The notes under the pieces: generated by a model
Told to the model about the DNA's origin: nothing
Databases searched by the model: none
The model's input: the letters and a program-made list of their open reading frames with translations, nothing else
Position numbers and translations under genes: made by a program
Part shown: piece by piece, positions 22,323-31,131 of the stretch
Numbering within the stretch: the first letter of the stretch is position 1
Layout: each line of letters opens with the position of its first letter
From: Oscillibacter sp.
GTDB lineage: Bacteria > Bacillota > Clostridia > Oscillospirales > Oscillospiraceae
NCBI GenBank assembly: GCA_020025475.1
Contig: JAHHSA010000006.1
Location: forward strand, 1-64,000
DNA: 64,000 nucleotides
Direction: 5' to 3'

Positions 22323-25274
22323 ATGTCTGAACTGATGACCCCTATTGGTTTCCGGGAATTGATGACCTGGATAACCACCGAATACCAGCGTGACGGCAGC
22401 GTCTTTGGCGTGCACCGTCCCTACCGCGCCGGCACCAAGCAGCTCCCCATCTTTGGTGAGAAAATTGAGACTGCCTTCGGTCCCGCTGCCGGCCCCAACT
22501 CCCAGCTGGCTCAGAACATCATTGCCAGCTACTTCGCCGGAGCCCGCTTCTTTGAGCTCAAGACCGTTCAGAAGATGGACGGTGCTGAGCTGGCCGCCTG
22601 CATTAACCGTCCCTGCATCCGGGCCGAGGACGAGTGCTACAACTGCGAGTGGTCCACGGAACTGTATGTCCAGCAGGCATTTGAAGAGTATGTCAAAGCC
22701 TGGTGCGCACTGAAAATCATGGCAAAGGTCTATGGGCTGGGCGATCCCAACGGCTTTGTCTTCAACATGTCTGTTGGCTATGACCTGGCCGGCATCCAGG
22801 GCGAAAAGGTCGACAAGTATCTCAACGAAATGATCGACGCCTCCGAGACTCCCATCTTCAAAGAGTGCATCAAGGTCCTGAAGGAGTTCTTCCCAGCCGA
22901 GACCGCATACATCGACACCATCACTCCCCATGTCTCTGGCAGCGTCACCGTCTCCACTCTGCACGGATGTCCTCCCGATGAGATTGAGCGCATTGCCACC
23001 TATCTCATCCAGAAGAAACACCTGCACACCTTTGTCAAGTGCAACCCCACCATCCTTGGCTATGAGACTGCCCGCTCCATTCTGGACGGCATGGGCTACG
23101 ACTACATTGCTTTCGACGATCATCACTTCAAGGAAGACCTGCAGTACGAGGACGCCATTCCCATGTTCCATCGTTTGCTGGCTCTGGCCAATCAGCATGG
23201 ACTGGAGTTTGGTCTGAAGCTCTCCAACACCTTCCCTGTTGATGTGAAGGCCGGGGAACTGCCCAGCGAGGAAATGTACATGGCCGGCAAAAGTCTGTAT
23301 CCCCTGACCACCACCATGGCTGCCCGCATAGCCAAGGAGTTTGACGGCAAGCTGCGTCTGAGCTACGCCGGCGGTGCAGACTACTTCAACATTGACAAGA
23401 TCTTCGCCTGCGGCATCTGGCCCATCACCATGGCCACCACCGAGCTCAAACCCGGCGGCTATCAGCGGTTTGCCCAGATCGGCGACAAGCTGGACGCAAT
23501 GGACTTCAAGCCCTTTACTGGTGTGGACGTAGCTGCTACGGAGGCTCTGGCCCTGGCTGCCCGCAGCGACAAGTACCACCTGAAGGACATCAAGCCTCTG
23601 CCAAATCGCAAGCTGATGGAGAAGTCTCCCCTGATGGACTGCTTCGTTGCACCCTGCAAGGGCGGCTGCCCCATCCATCAGGATATTCCCCAGTACATTG
23701 AGCTCTGCCGCAAGGGCCGTTATGCTTCTGCTCTGCGTGTCATCACCGAGAAGAATCCCCTGCCCTTCATCACCGGCACCATCTGCGCACACAACTGCAT
23801 GAGCAAGTGCACCCGTAACTTCTATGACGAACCCGTCAACATCCGAGGCACCAAGCTGGTGGCTGCCGAGCGCGGCTATGAGCAGCTGATGAGTAAGCTG
23901 ACCAAGCCTGCCCCCGCTGACACCAAGGCCAAGGTCGCTGTGATCGGCGGCGGCCCTACCGGTATGTCTGCTGCTTACTTCATCGGTCGTGCCGGCATCC
24001 CCGTCACTGTCTTTGAAAAGAGCGACAAACTGGGCGGCGTTGTCCGTCAGGTAATCCCCGCCTTCCGCATTCCTGATGAGGCCATCGACAAGGATACAGC
24101 CCTGATGATGAAGATGGGCGTTGAAGTCAAGCTGAACACCGAAGCACCCTCTGTGGACGAGCTGAAGAAGCTGGGTTACACTCACATCTTCTTTGCTGTC
24201 GGCGCCTGGAAGGCCGGTCACCTGGACATTCCCGGCAATGTTGTGCCCGTCATCGGCTGGCTGAAGGATATGAAGGCTGGCAAGGAAGTTTCCCTGGGAC
24301 ATGTGGCCGTAGTTGGCGGCGGTAACACCGCTATGGATGCTGCCCGTGCTGCTCTGAAGGCCGGTGCTCTGTCCTCCACCCTGGTCTATCGCCGTACCAA
24401 GAAGTATATGCCCGCTGCCGCTGAGGAGCTGGAACTGGCAATCGCTGACGGCGTGCAGTTCCTTGAACTGGTCTCTCCCAAGGAGCAGAAGGACGGCAAG
24501 CTGGTCTGCGAGAAGATGAAGCTGGGCGAGCCAGATGCTTCCGGTCGCCGCAAGCCTGAGCCCACCGGGGAGCTGGTGGAAATTGCCTGCGATACTGTAA
24601 TTTCCGCTGTGGGTGAGAAGGTTGAGTCTGAGCTCTTCACCGCGAACGGCATTGAGGTTGATGCAAAGGGTATTCCTGCATTCAAAACCAACATTGAGGG
24701 TGTCTATGTTGGCGGCGACGCCATGCGCGGACCCGCTACCGTGGTGGAGGGTATTGCTGATGCACAATACTTTGCCAACGCCGTCATCGGAGAGTCTCAC
24801 ACCTTCCGTATGCCCGAGAGTGCTGTTGTTACCCGCACAGAAGCCATCGCCAAGAAAGGCATTCTGTGTGAGTCTGCCAAGTGTGAGGGCGACCGCTGCC
24901 TGAGCTGTGACGTGGTGTGCCAGATCTGTGCTGACGTGTGCCCAAACCGTGCCAATGTGGTCATTGAGCTGCCTGACGGCCGTCACGAGATCCTGCACGT
25001 GGATCGGATGTGCAATGAGTGCGGCAACTGTGCCATCTTCTGTCCCTACTCCTCTGCTCCATACCGTGACAAGTTCACCCTCTTCTACACCCGAGAGGGC
25101 TTCGATGAGAGCATCAACAATCAGGGCTTCCTGCCTCTGGGTGGCCACAAGGTCCTGGTCCGGCTGGACGGCAAGGTGTTTGAGGCCAATCTGGATGCAG
25201 ACAACGATCTGCCCGCAGATATCGAGGTCTTCATCCTCACTGTCATCAACAAGTACGCATACCTGATGGCCTAA
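22323..25274 (+). CDS. ygfK: Putative selenate reductase-type subunit YgfK (FAD/NAD, iron-sulfur oxidoreductase)
   Basis: A 983-residue multidomain flavoprotein. The N-terminal ~430 residues resemble a dihydroorotate dehydrogenase-like barrel. A GltD-type iron-sulfur module follows (CVAPCKGGCPIHQDIPQYI from about 440, ICAHNCMSKC), then FAD binding (VIGGGPTGMSAA about 540) and NAD binding (VVGGGNTAMDAA about 662). The C terminus has two cysteine clusters, CLSCDVVCQICADVCP (about 858) and CNECGNCAIFCP (about 896), which suit two [4Fe-4S] centres. YgfK genes cluster with ssnA and selenium-dependent xanthine dehydrogenase; an electron-transfer role in purine or selenium metabolism is inferred. 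The ATG at 22323 follows GAGGAGG; a TTG six codons upstream overlaps the ribosome site. Confidence 0.92.
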   Translation: MSELMTPIGFRELMTWITTEYQRDGSVFGVHRPYRAGTKQLPIFGEKIETAFGPAAGPNSQLAQNIIASYFAGARFFELKTVQKMDGAELAACINRPCIRAEDECYNCEWSTELYVQQAFEEYVKAWCALKIMAKVYGLGDPNGFVFNMSVGYDLAGIQGEKVDKYLNEMIDASETPIFKECIKVLKEFFPAETAYIDTITPHVSGSVTVSTLHGCPPDEIERIATYLIQKKHLHTFVKCNPTILGYETARSILDGMGYDYIAFDDHHFKEDLQYEDAIPMFHRLLALANQHGLEFGLKLSNTFPVDVKAGELPSEEMYMAGKSLYPLTTTMAARIAKEFDGKLRLSYAGGADYFNIDKIFACGIWPITMATTELKPGGYQRFAQIGDKLDAMDFKPFTGVDVAATEALALAARSDKYHLKDIKPLPNRKLMEKSPLMDCFVAPCKGGCPIHQDIPQYIELCRKGRYASALRVITEKNPLPFITGTICAHNCMSKCTRNFYDEPVNIRGTKLVAAERGYEQLMSKLTKPAPADTKAKVAVIGGGPTGMSAAYFIGRAGIPVTVFEKSDKLGGVVRQVIPAFRIPDEAIDKDTALMMKMGVEVKLNTEAPSVDELKKLGYTHIFFAVGAWKAGHLDIPGNVVPVIGWLKDMKAGKEVSLGHVAVVGGGNTAMDAARAALKAGALSSTLVYRRTKKYMPAAAEELELAIADGVQFLELVSPKEQKDGKLVCEKMKLGEPDASGRRKPEPTGELVEIACDTVISAVGEKVESELFTANGIEVDAKGIPAFKTNIEGVYVGGDAMRGPATVVEGIADAQYFANAVIGESHTFRMPESAVVTRTEAIAKKGILCESAKCEGDRCLSCDVVCQICADVCPNRANVVIELPDGRHEILHVDRMCNECGNCAIFCPYSSAPYRDKFTLFYTREGFDESINNQGFLPLGGHKVLVRLDGKVFEANLDADNDLPADIEVFILTVINKYAYLMA

Positions 25275-25288
25275 GATCCATCTTCCTG

Positions 25289-25317
25289 CGGGGAGCCTTA
25301 CGGCTCCCCGTTTTTTT
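25289..25317 (+). terminator. Terminator of ssnA-ygfK
   Basis: CGGGGAGCC pairs with GGCTCCCCG around TTAC, followed by seven T residues. Confidence 0.92.
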
Positions 25318-25444
25318 GACAACCGGCGTTCTCAAATATGTATAGTCACGAAGGTTTCGTGTATTTTCGGGGTGTTTTGCCGATTCCATTGTCTTTTTGC
25401 CTGTGATAGAATGAAATAACCAGTTTTACGAGGAGGAAATCACC

Positions 25445-26659
25445 ATGGTTCAGCAGCAGTTACTCAAAGAACAGTTGACTCATCGCAACAATTTCTATCT
25501 CTACGAGGAATCCATCATCCGTGCTTCCATTGAGCGCCTTCAAAAGAATTTTCCCGAGGCACTGTTTCTCTATTCTGTAAAGTGCAACCCCGCTGGTAAA
25601 GTTCTGGACACGGTGTTCTCTGCGGGACTTGGCACCGATGCAGCCAGCGCAGCCGAGGTGGAATATGCTGTGGAACGTGGTGTTCCCGCAAACCGCATTT
25701 ACTTCTCCGCTCCCGGCCGTACGGAAGAGGACTTCCGCCAGGTCTGGGGCCGCTGTGTCATCATTGCAGACAGCCTGCATGAGCTGGATGTGCTCTCCAA
25801 GATTGCCGTGGAGAAGGGCGAGACCGCCGAGGTTGGCGTCCGCCTGAACCCTGCATTCACCTTTACCTCCGACAATGGTATTCCCACCAAGTTTGGTGTG
25901 GATCAGGAAGTCTTCTTTCAGGATGCCGCCCATTTGACCTCTCTGCCCGGCCTGAAGATTGTGGGCATTCACGTCCATGTCAAGAGCCAGGAACTGAATG
26001 CTGAGGTGCTGGCCGGCTATCACACCAAGATGTTCCATCTGGCCTCTCAGGTGCAGGATCTGCTGGGTGAGCAGCTGAAATTTGTGAACTTTGGTTCCGG
26101 ACTGGGGATTTCCTTTGCCAAGGAGGAAACCGATCTGAATATCGACGCTGTGGGCGCCAGCTTCCGCAGTGCTCTGGCTGAATTTCGAAAGACCGCTCCT
26201 GATACGCAGATTCTGATTGAGACTGGTCGCTATGTTGTGGGGAAGTCCGGCATCTACGTGACAAAGGTCCTGGATAAGAAGGTTTCCCGCGGTAAGACTT
26301 TTTTGCTGTTCTGCGGCACGTTGAACGCCTTTGCGCGTCCTGCTATCAGCCGAATGGTCCGTGGCTTCACCGATCACGCCGCTCCCTGTGAACCCATCTT
26401 CACCTGTGCCTGGTCCGAGGATATGATCCCCCTGACAGATGCCACGGAATCCGAGACGGTCACCCTGTGCGGCAACCTCTGCACAGGCGCTGATACCATT
26501 GCCCAGGATATCACGATGCCCCGCATGGAAATCGGTGACGGCATGGTCTTCACCAATGCAGGCTGCTATGCTGCTGTGATGACTCCCATGCAGTTTGCCT
26601 CTTTGAAAAAGCCCGCCCAACTGATGCTGACCATGGACGGTCAGTTTGTGGAGTGCTGA
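25445..26659 (+). CDS. PLP-dependent decarboxylase, LysA/alanine-racemase fold (type III)
   Basis: A 404-residue fold-type III PLP enzyme. The PLP lysine lies in LYSVKCNP (Lys about 46), the barrel shows FGSGLGISF and the phosphate-binding ETGRYVVGKSG, and the C-terminal domain contains LCGNLCTGADTIAQ and GDGMVFTNAGCYAAVMTP, the latter resembling the substrate Cys/Tyr region of diaminopimelate and ornithine decarboxylases. The sequence is not a standard LysA; the substrate could be diaminopimelate, ornithine, lysine or a carboxylated intermediate of a secondary pathway. It has its own ribosome site (GAGGAGG) and follows the ygfK terminator, so it is probably a separate unit. A weak promoter candidate lies within the preceding 60 bases. 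Confidence 0.8.
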   Translation: MVQQQLLKEQLTHRNNFYLYEESIIRASIERLQKNFPEALFLYSVKCNPAGKVLDTVFSAGLGTDAASAAEVEYAVERGVPANRIYFSAPGRTEEDFRQVWGRCVIIADSLHELDVLSKIAVEKGETAEVGVRLNPAFTFTSDNGIPTKFGVDQEVFFQDAAHLTSLPGLKIVGIHVHVKSQELNAEVLAGYHTKMFHLASQVQDLLGEQLKFVNFGSGLGISFAKEETDLNIDAVGASFRSALAEFRKTAPDTQILIETGRYVVGKSGIYVTKVLDKKVSRGKTFLLFCGTLNAFARPAISRMVRGFTDHAAPCEPIFTCAWSEDMIPLTDATESETVTLCGNLCTGADTIAQDITMPRMEIGDGMVFTNAGCYAAVMTPMQFASLKKPAQLMLTMDGQFVEC

Positions 26660-27281
26660 TGCACCCTCACTGTCCGTCTGAATATGAGAAAATGCCGGCT
26701 CTGGCATCCTGACCCGAGCCAGTAAAAAACGGACCATGGGCAAAAGTCCCCCTTGTGTAGGACAAAAACTACATAAGGGGGCTTTGCTCTGTCTGGTGGA
26801 AAAGAAATGCACAACGATCCCTTCGAGATTCCGGAAGCAGTTGTCAGCCGAAATCCGTTCAGTAGAAAGTCAGAGTGGTTCCCCAAAGCCCATACCCTTT
26901 GTCTATGGGGGATATTCCTTGACGCCTGTGGATTCTAACAACAGACTTTCCATTTGGGCATCTTCATTTAGAAACTAAATGATTCGGTCTGTCTACAATG
27001 CTCTTTAAGATCGAAACAGTCCTGGAGCAACCCTAAAAATTTTGCAGCGCACAACTGTAGTTGTCTTTTTACTTCTCTAAAATAATTTCATTTTATTCAT
27101 TTTTTCTCTCTATGATGTGGTAATCAGTATCTGAGAAGTTGCAAAACAGGATATGTTATTGTTTATAGTTTGTTGTTACTAATTTGTAACGCTTTTTGAT
27201 TTTCCTGGATGATATTTCCAGCTCCTAATTGCTTATTTTCTGTCAAAGTGGGGAGAAGCAGCACAAATCCTCCCTAAAAAC
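26660..27281. other. Gene-free AT-rich interval with several small hairpins
   Basis: About 620 bases without a credible gene. It contains a 13-base hairpin (CCCCCTTGTGTAG with CTACATAAGGGGG, 26748-26781, one G-T pair) that may end the decarboxylase transcript, an ATTTAG-AAA-CTAAAT hairpin near 26967-26981, and ACAAC-TGTA-GTTGT followed by CTTTTT at 27051-27069. The last 250 bases are far more AT-rich than the surrounding genes. A small RNA is possible; no clear promoter was found inside it. Confidence 0.4.
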
Positions 27282-27310
27282 TTGACAAATGTGGGTCCGG
27301 AGTGTATACT
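27282..27310 (+). promoter_or_regulatory. Strong promoter of the 3D-domain protein gene
   Basis: Consensus TTGACA at 27282-27287 and TATACT at 27305-27310 with 17-base spacing. Confidence 0.9.
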
Positions 27311-27324
27311 ATGACCAGTTTTCC

Positions 27325-27382
27325 GGTCGGTAACAAAAGTTACAAACTTGGTGCGTTCATGATTTGCACCGAGCCTGCGACC
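27325..27382 (+). promoter_or_regulatory. Three-way-junction leader RNA (unrecognised)
   Basis: Starting a few bases after the predicted transcription start, GGTCG (27325-27329) pairs with CGACC (27378-27382). Enclosed are GTAAC-AAAA-GTTAC (27330-27343) and an eight-base stem CTTGGTGC/GCACCGAG (27347-27354 with 27366-27373, one wobble) with an eleven-base loop. The junction strands are AAA and CCTG. All three stems are nearly perfect. It sits about 16 bases before AGGAGG. I do not recognise it; the known c-di-AMP riboswitch before related cell-wall genes looks different and larger. Confidence 0.5.
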
Positions 27383-27410
27383 AAAACAATCCGAATCAGG
27401 AGGTATGGTT

Positions 27411-28460
27411 TTGAACAAACAGAACCTGAACTTTTTCCAGACGAAAGCCCGGAATCATTCTCGTCCTCTGCTGGTCGGTATGGCTGCCGCTTTGACAGTT
27501 GCACTCTCTGCCGCACCGACGGCCAACGCCCTCTATATTCTGTCTGGAATTGAGGACTACGCCATTGTGCTGGATGGCTCCGACAAGACGCCTGCTGCCA
27601 TTGATTCCTCTCTCATCGACGTCTCCTCTTCCCCTCGCTCCGGTTACGATGTTCGCCTGAAAGCTGGTCAGCCTGTCACGATCACTTGCCAGGGCACGAC
27701 CGTGTCCGACACTGCCAAGAACGAGACGGTCGCCACTCTGCTGCGCCGCCTGCACCTGCAGCCCAGTCCTTTGGACATGGTCTCTGTCCGTGTATCCGAC
27801 GATCAGGTATTTATCACCGTCGCATCTGACCTGACCCTCTACGAGCGGGTCAGTGAGCCTGACACCTATATGACCATTCGCCGCCCCAATGACAAGATGA
27901 AAAAGGGAGAGGAGAAAGTTGTCCAGGAGGGTGCCGATGGTGTCCGCACTTCCATTTATGAAGAGGTTTGGTCCAACGGAAAGATGATCTCCCGACAGTT
28001 TGTGGAAGAGTTGGAGAGCACTGCCAAAGACAAGATCATTGAGTACGGCACTGCCGTGATGACTCCCACCACGACCAAGGAGAACATTCACTCCTCTATC
28101 GCCAGCGTCAGCAAAAACGCAGATGGCAGCGGCACACTGACCCTGAGCACTGGCGAAGTCCTTGCTTTCTCCTCTGTCAAGTCCATGAAGGCAACCGCCT
28201 ATACGGCCGGTCACGATGGTGTTGGAACTCGCACAGCCACAGGTACCCATGTCCGCCGCGGCACCGTCGCTGTGGATAAGCGTGTGGTTCCCCTTGGTAC
28301 CCGGATGTATATTGTTACAGCCGACGGCTCCTATGTGTACGGTCTCAGTGTGGCAGAGGATACCGGCTATGTAGGCAACAATCTGGATCTTTATCACGAC
28401 ACTTATCAGCAATGTATCAACTTCGGCAGACGCGGTGTAACCGTGTATTTCCTGAAGTAA
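27411..28460 (+). CDS. G5 and 3D domain-containing cell-wall protein (YabE/YocH-like)
   Basis: A secreted or membrane-anchored wall-active protein of about 349 residues. An N-terminal hydrophobic signal (LLVGMAAALTVALSAAPTANA) is followed by a DUF348-like part, a G5-type segment (EGADGVRTSIYEEVWSNGK) and a C-terminal 3D domain named for three Asp residues, seen in TVAVDKRVVPLG, VAEDTG and LDLYHDT, together with the MKATAYTAG start. 3D domains are related to MltA-type lytic transglycosylases, so peptidoglycan remodelling is likely. The TTG at 27411 has AGGAGG seven bases upstream; an ATG at 27405 is only one base from that site and is less likely. Confidence 0.87.
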   Translation: MNKQNLNFFQTKARNHSRPLLVGMAAALTVALSAAPTANALYILSGIEDYAIVLDGSDKTPAAIDSSLIDVSSSPRSGYDVRLKAGQPVTITCQGTTVSDTAKNETVATLLRRLHLQPSPLDMVSVRVSDDQVFITVASDLTLYERVSEPDTYMTIRRPNDKMKKGEEKVVQEGADGVRTSIYEEVWSNGKMISRQFVEELESTAKDKIIEYGTAVMTPTTTKENIHSSIASVSKNADGSGTLTLSTGEVLAFSSVKSMKATAYTAGHDGVGTRTATGTHVRRGTVAVDKRVVPLGTRMYIVTADGSYVYGLSVAEDTGYVGNNLDLYHDTYQQCINFGRRGVTVYFLK

Positions 28461-28481
28461 TTTGTCTGTGATTCAACATGG

Positions 28482-28520
28482 AAAAGCGCTAGCGTCTGGA
28501 TTCAGGCGCTAGCGCTTTTT
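28482..28520 (+). terminator. Terminator of the 3D-domain gene
   Basis: AAAAGCGCTAGCG (28482-28494) pairs with CGCTAGCGCTTTT, ending in five T residues. Confidence 0.9.
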
Positions 28521-28534
28521 GCAAATTGAAAAGA

Positions 28535-28570
28535 AGCCCGCCCCATCGGACTGTGCCGATGGGGCGGGCT
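28535..28570 (-). terminator. Terminator of the TraX-like gene
   Basis: Fifteen-base perfect stem (AGCCCGCCCCATCGG and complement, six-base loop), followed on the minus strand by TTCTTTTC. Confidence 0.85.
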
Positions 28571-28580
28571 GCATCAGTTC

Positions 28581-29330
28581 TCAGGTTGGCATGTACAGTC
28601 CTATCAGCGACAGCACGAGAATGTGCACCGGATAGAATGCGTAGCAGGCATACTGGATTGCCTTGCTGTGGGGGCCCTGCTTCCCTCGATACAGCCAGAT
28701 GGGGATCAGGGACAGAAGTGCAAAGCCCTGGACGGGAAAGTCATACGAATGGTCAAAGAGCATCAGGGGAATGGTCATGTTCTGGAGCAGCACAAAGTTG
28801 ATGAAATAGAGGCCCGCCGCCTGCCCCAAAAGCTGAGGCCATTTCCGGCCATGGAAGAAATAAAACACCAGCACGGTCAGCACTCCGTGTCCATGGTAGT
28901 CCACCATGGCAATCGTACCCACCACGTAGCCCAGCATGCTGATTCCCGCGCAAACCAGCACTCTGAACACAAAGTTGCGGTCACTTTTCAATGTCCTGTC
29001 GATCCGTGAGACACACAACAGTGCAATCAGGAAGGTCCAAATCACATTCTGGTGGAAAGGATCGATCAGCGTACCGCTGTTCATTAAGTTGAAGGGGATC
29101 TCAGAGAGCAGTGCAAACACCAGCATTCTCTGTAAGTATTTCTTGAAATTGCTGGTGTGGAAATAACCCTCAACGATCATGAATGCAAAAATCGGAAAGG
29201 CCAGCCGTCCAACGTATGTCATCCACATATTTCCGGTGACTACCGTCGCCCACATATGGTCCAGCAGCATACAGAACATGGCGATCAGATGGAGCGTCAG
29301 CGCATTGAGTTGAAATTTCTTGTTATCCAT
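28581..29330 (-). CDS. TraX family membrane protein
   Basis: A 249-residue integral membrane protein with about seven or eight hydrophobic segments. It carries the TraX landmarks: LNALTLHLIAMFCMLLDHMW at the start, FPIFAFMIVEGYFHTSNFKKYLQR and the closing YAFYPVHILVLSLIG. TraX was first described as the F-pilin acetylase; chromosomal homologues in Firmicutes are widespread, resemble acyltransferases and have no settled role. There are no conjugation genes nearby, so a conjugative role is unlikely. The start at 29330 (MDNKKFQ) follows a TGAGGT site; upstream in-frame codons have none. Confidence 0.85.
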   Translation of the reverse strand: MDNKKFQLNALTLHLIAMFCMLLDHMWATVVTGNMWMTYVGRLAFPIFAFMIVEGYFHTSNFKKYLQRMLVFALLSEIPFNLMNSGTLIDPFHQNVIWTFLIALLCVSRIDRTLKSDRNFVFRVLVCAGISMLGYVVGTIAMVDYHGHGVLTVLVFYFFHGRKWPQLLGQAAGLYFINFVLLQNMTIPLMLFDHSYDFPVQGFALLSLIPIWLYRGKQGPHSKAIQYACYAFYPVHILVLSLIGLYMPT

Positions 29331-29479
29331 AGATACCTCACTTTCATGGCGTACTAACATAAAACCATGTTTGTGAAAAAAAAGCAATACAACCAGGAAA
29401 AAATCTGATATACTAAAAATACTGATTCCAGATCGGGCGGCCTATCCCCCGATCATCACCGATGAAAGGCGGATATACG

Positions 29480-30337
29480 ATGGATCTCTGTGATCTCGAT
29501 ACCATCCGTGGCCTTTTAGGCCGCCACGGATTTCATTTTTCCAAATCTATGGGTCAGAATTTTCTGATTGACCCTCAGGTCCCCTATGATATTGCAGCTG
29601 CTTCCCAGGCAGATGAGCGCTGCGGTGTGCTGGAAATTGGCCCAGGCATCGGCCCCCTGACCTCTCAGCTGGCACAGCGGGCCGGCAAGGTGGTTTCCGT
29701 GGAGCTGGACCAGTCCCTGCTTCCGGTTCTGGCCGAGACCATGGCCCCCTACCCCAACGTAGAGATTGTCCCCGGCGATGTGATGAAACTGGATGTGGCC
29801 GCACTGGCCGCCGAGAAATTTTCTGGTCTCAAACCCATCGTCTGCGCCAATCTCCCTTACAATATCACCACGCCTGTGCTGACCAAGTTGGTGCAAGCTG
29901 ACTGTTTCGACTCTATCACCGTCCTGATCCAAAAGGAGGTGGCCCAGCGTCTTTCCGCCCCTCAGGGCTCAGGTGACGGCGGATCTTTTACGCTCTTCCT
30001 TCAGTATTACATGGAGACAGAACTTCTCTTTGACGTTCCCCGGGAAAAGTTTATTCCAGCCCCCAAGGTGACCTCCGCCGTCCTGCGGTGTGTCCGCCGC
30101 CCCGCGCCTGCTATCCAGGTGGAGGACGAGGCATTCTTTTTTAAAGTGATTCGCGGAGCCTTCCTGCTGCGCCGCAAGACCCTGTCCAACAGTTTGGCCG
30201 CTGCTCTGCCCAATCTTGGCAAGGAGCAGATTCAGCGCTGTATTGAGGACTGCGGTCTGCCCGCATCTGTTCGTGGTGAAAAACTGACCCTCCAGAACTT
30301 TGCAGACCTAACCCGCGCCCTGGCTGCAAAAAGCTGA
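29480..30337 (+). CDS. rsmA: 16S rRNA (adenine(1518)-N(6)/adenine(1519)-N(6))-dimethyltransferase
   Basis: Dimethylates two adjacent adenosines in the 3' hairpin of 16S rRNA during small-subunit assembly. The KSMGQNFLIDP motif is at about residues 22-32, the SAM-binding VLEIGPGIGPLT at 50-61, the acidic VELDQSL follows, and the catalytic NLPYNITTPVL appears near 120. The C-terminal domain has the FIPAPKVTSAV segment. The length is 285 residues, normal. The ATG at 29480 is preceded by AAAGGCGGA; an in-frame ATG at 29462 overlaps that site. Monocistronic with a strong terminator. Confidence 0.95.
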   Translation: MDLCDLDTIRGLLGRHGFHFSKSMGQNFLIDPQVPYDIAAASQADERCGVLEIGPGIGPLTSQLAQRAGKVVSVELDQSLLPVLAETMAPYPNVEIVPGDVMKLDVAALAAEKFSGLKPIVCANLPYNITTPVLTKLVQADCFDSITVLIQKEVAQRLSAPQGSGDGGSFTLFLQYYMETELLFDVPREKFIPAPKVTSAVLRCVRRPAPAIQVEDEAFFFKVIRGAFLLRRKTLSNSLAAALPNLGKEQIQRCIEDCGLPASVRGEKLTLQNFADLTRALAAKS

Positions 30338-30350
30338 CTACAAAGATTTT

Positions 30351-30390
30351 CAGCCGGCATCCGATGCAGCATCGGATGCCGGCTGTTTTA
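30351..30390. terminator. Terminator of rsmA (also near the end of the anti-sigma gene)
   Basis: Long GC-rich inverted repeat (CAGCCGGCATCCGATGC with its complement, 30351-30385), followed by TTTTATC. Confidence 0.85.
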
Positions 30391-30399
30391 TCGTGCATG

Positions 30400-31131
30400 T
30401 TACTGTTCCGACGGATCTAAGGCAGCACTAATAAAGAGCAATGTCCCCTGTGCGGGGTCTGTCTGACGGTATTCAAATTCAATTCCGTAGATGGTCCCGT
30501 CCGTTTGAAGCAGGTTTGTAATCATGGGTGTGGTCCGAAGCGTGATTGGCATGTCATCTCTGTCCAGAACAATGTGATACTCATCCGGAATGCATTCCAC
30601 TGTCGTAAAGGTGGAGACGGAGATCTTCTGTGACTCTCCATGCAGATACCCAATTTGAAGACATATCAGCAGTGTCAGCACTGCGAGCAGCGCAGTATTC
30701 TTCGCCCAGGTTTTCCGCCGGAATGTCCTGACCAGCACCACTGCCAGCCAGACCACGCTCAGCAGAGGAACCAGCAGATACCCAATACTGTACGTCTCAT
30801 AGAACTGGTAGGGGAAATATGTGTAGTTTCCCTGTCCGGCCAGCCAATCCTGCCACAGATAGATCAGCCAATAGAGCACAATGGCTGTCACTCCGACGGC
30901 ACAACCAATTGCGCGCTTGCTAAGCTTCCAGGCAGTACGCCGGAGCACATCCTCCTCATCCAGAAGCTGCGGCACATCCTCTGGAACCCCCTGCCGTACC
31001 TCCTCCAAAAACACCTTGCACGCCTCACATTCCCGGATATGAGTCTCTACAGCCTCCCTGCTGGCATTGCTGCACAGATCGTCCAGATATGCCGGAATCA
31101 GATCTCTTACAATTTCACATTCTTTTTTCAC
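30400..31131 (-). CDS. Anti-sigma factor with zinc-finger (zf-HC2) domain
   Basis: A 243-residue membrane protein that probably sequesters the ECF sigma factor encoded just upstream. The N-terminal anti-sigma domain has CEIVRDLIPAYLDDL and the zinc motif H-x3-C-x2-C in ETHIRECEACKVF. Three hydrophobic segments follow (about residues 78-95, 122-140 and 152-168), then an extracytoplasmic C-terminal part of about 75 residues that may sense a signal. The GTG start overlaps the sigma stop in a GTGA, so the two are translationally coupled. The signal is unknown. Confidence 0.85.
   Translation of the reverse strand: MKKECEIVRDLIPAYLDDLCSNASREAVETHIRECEACKVFLEEVRQGVPEDVPQLLDEEDVLRRTAWKLSKRAIGCAVGVTAIVLYWLIYLWQDWLAGQGNYTYFPYQFYETYSIGYLLVPLLSVVWLAVVLVRTFRRKTWAKNTALLAVLTLLICLQIGYLHGESQKISVSTFTTVECIPDEYHIVLDRDDMPITLRTTPMITNLLQTDGTIYGIEFEYRQTDPAQGTLLFISAALDPSEQ

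Noticed and set aside
28581..29330. TraX as evidence for a conjugative element
   Set aside because: No relaxase, coupling protein, type IV secretion or integrase genes are in the window, and chromosomal TraX homologues are common in Firmicutes.
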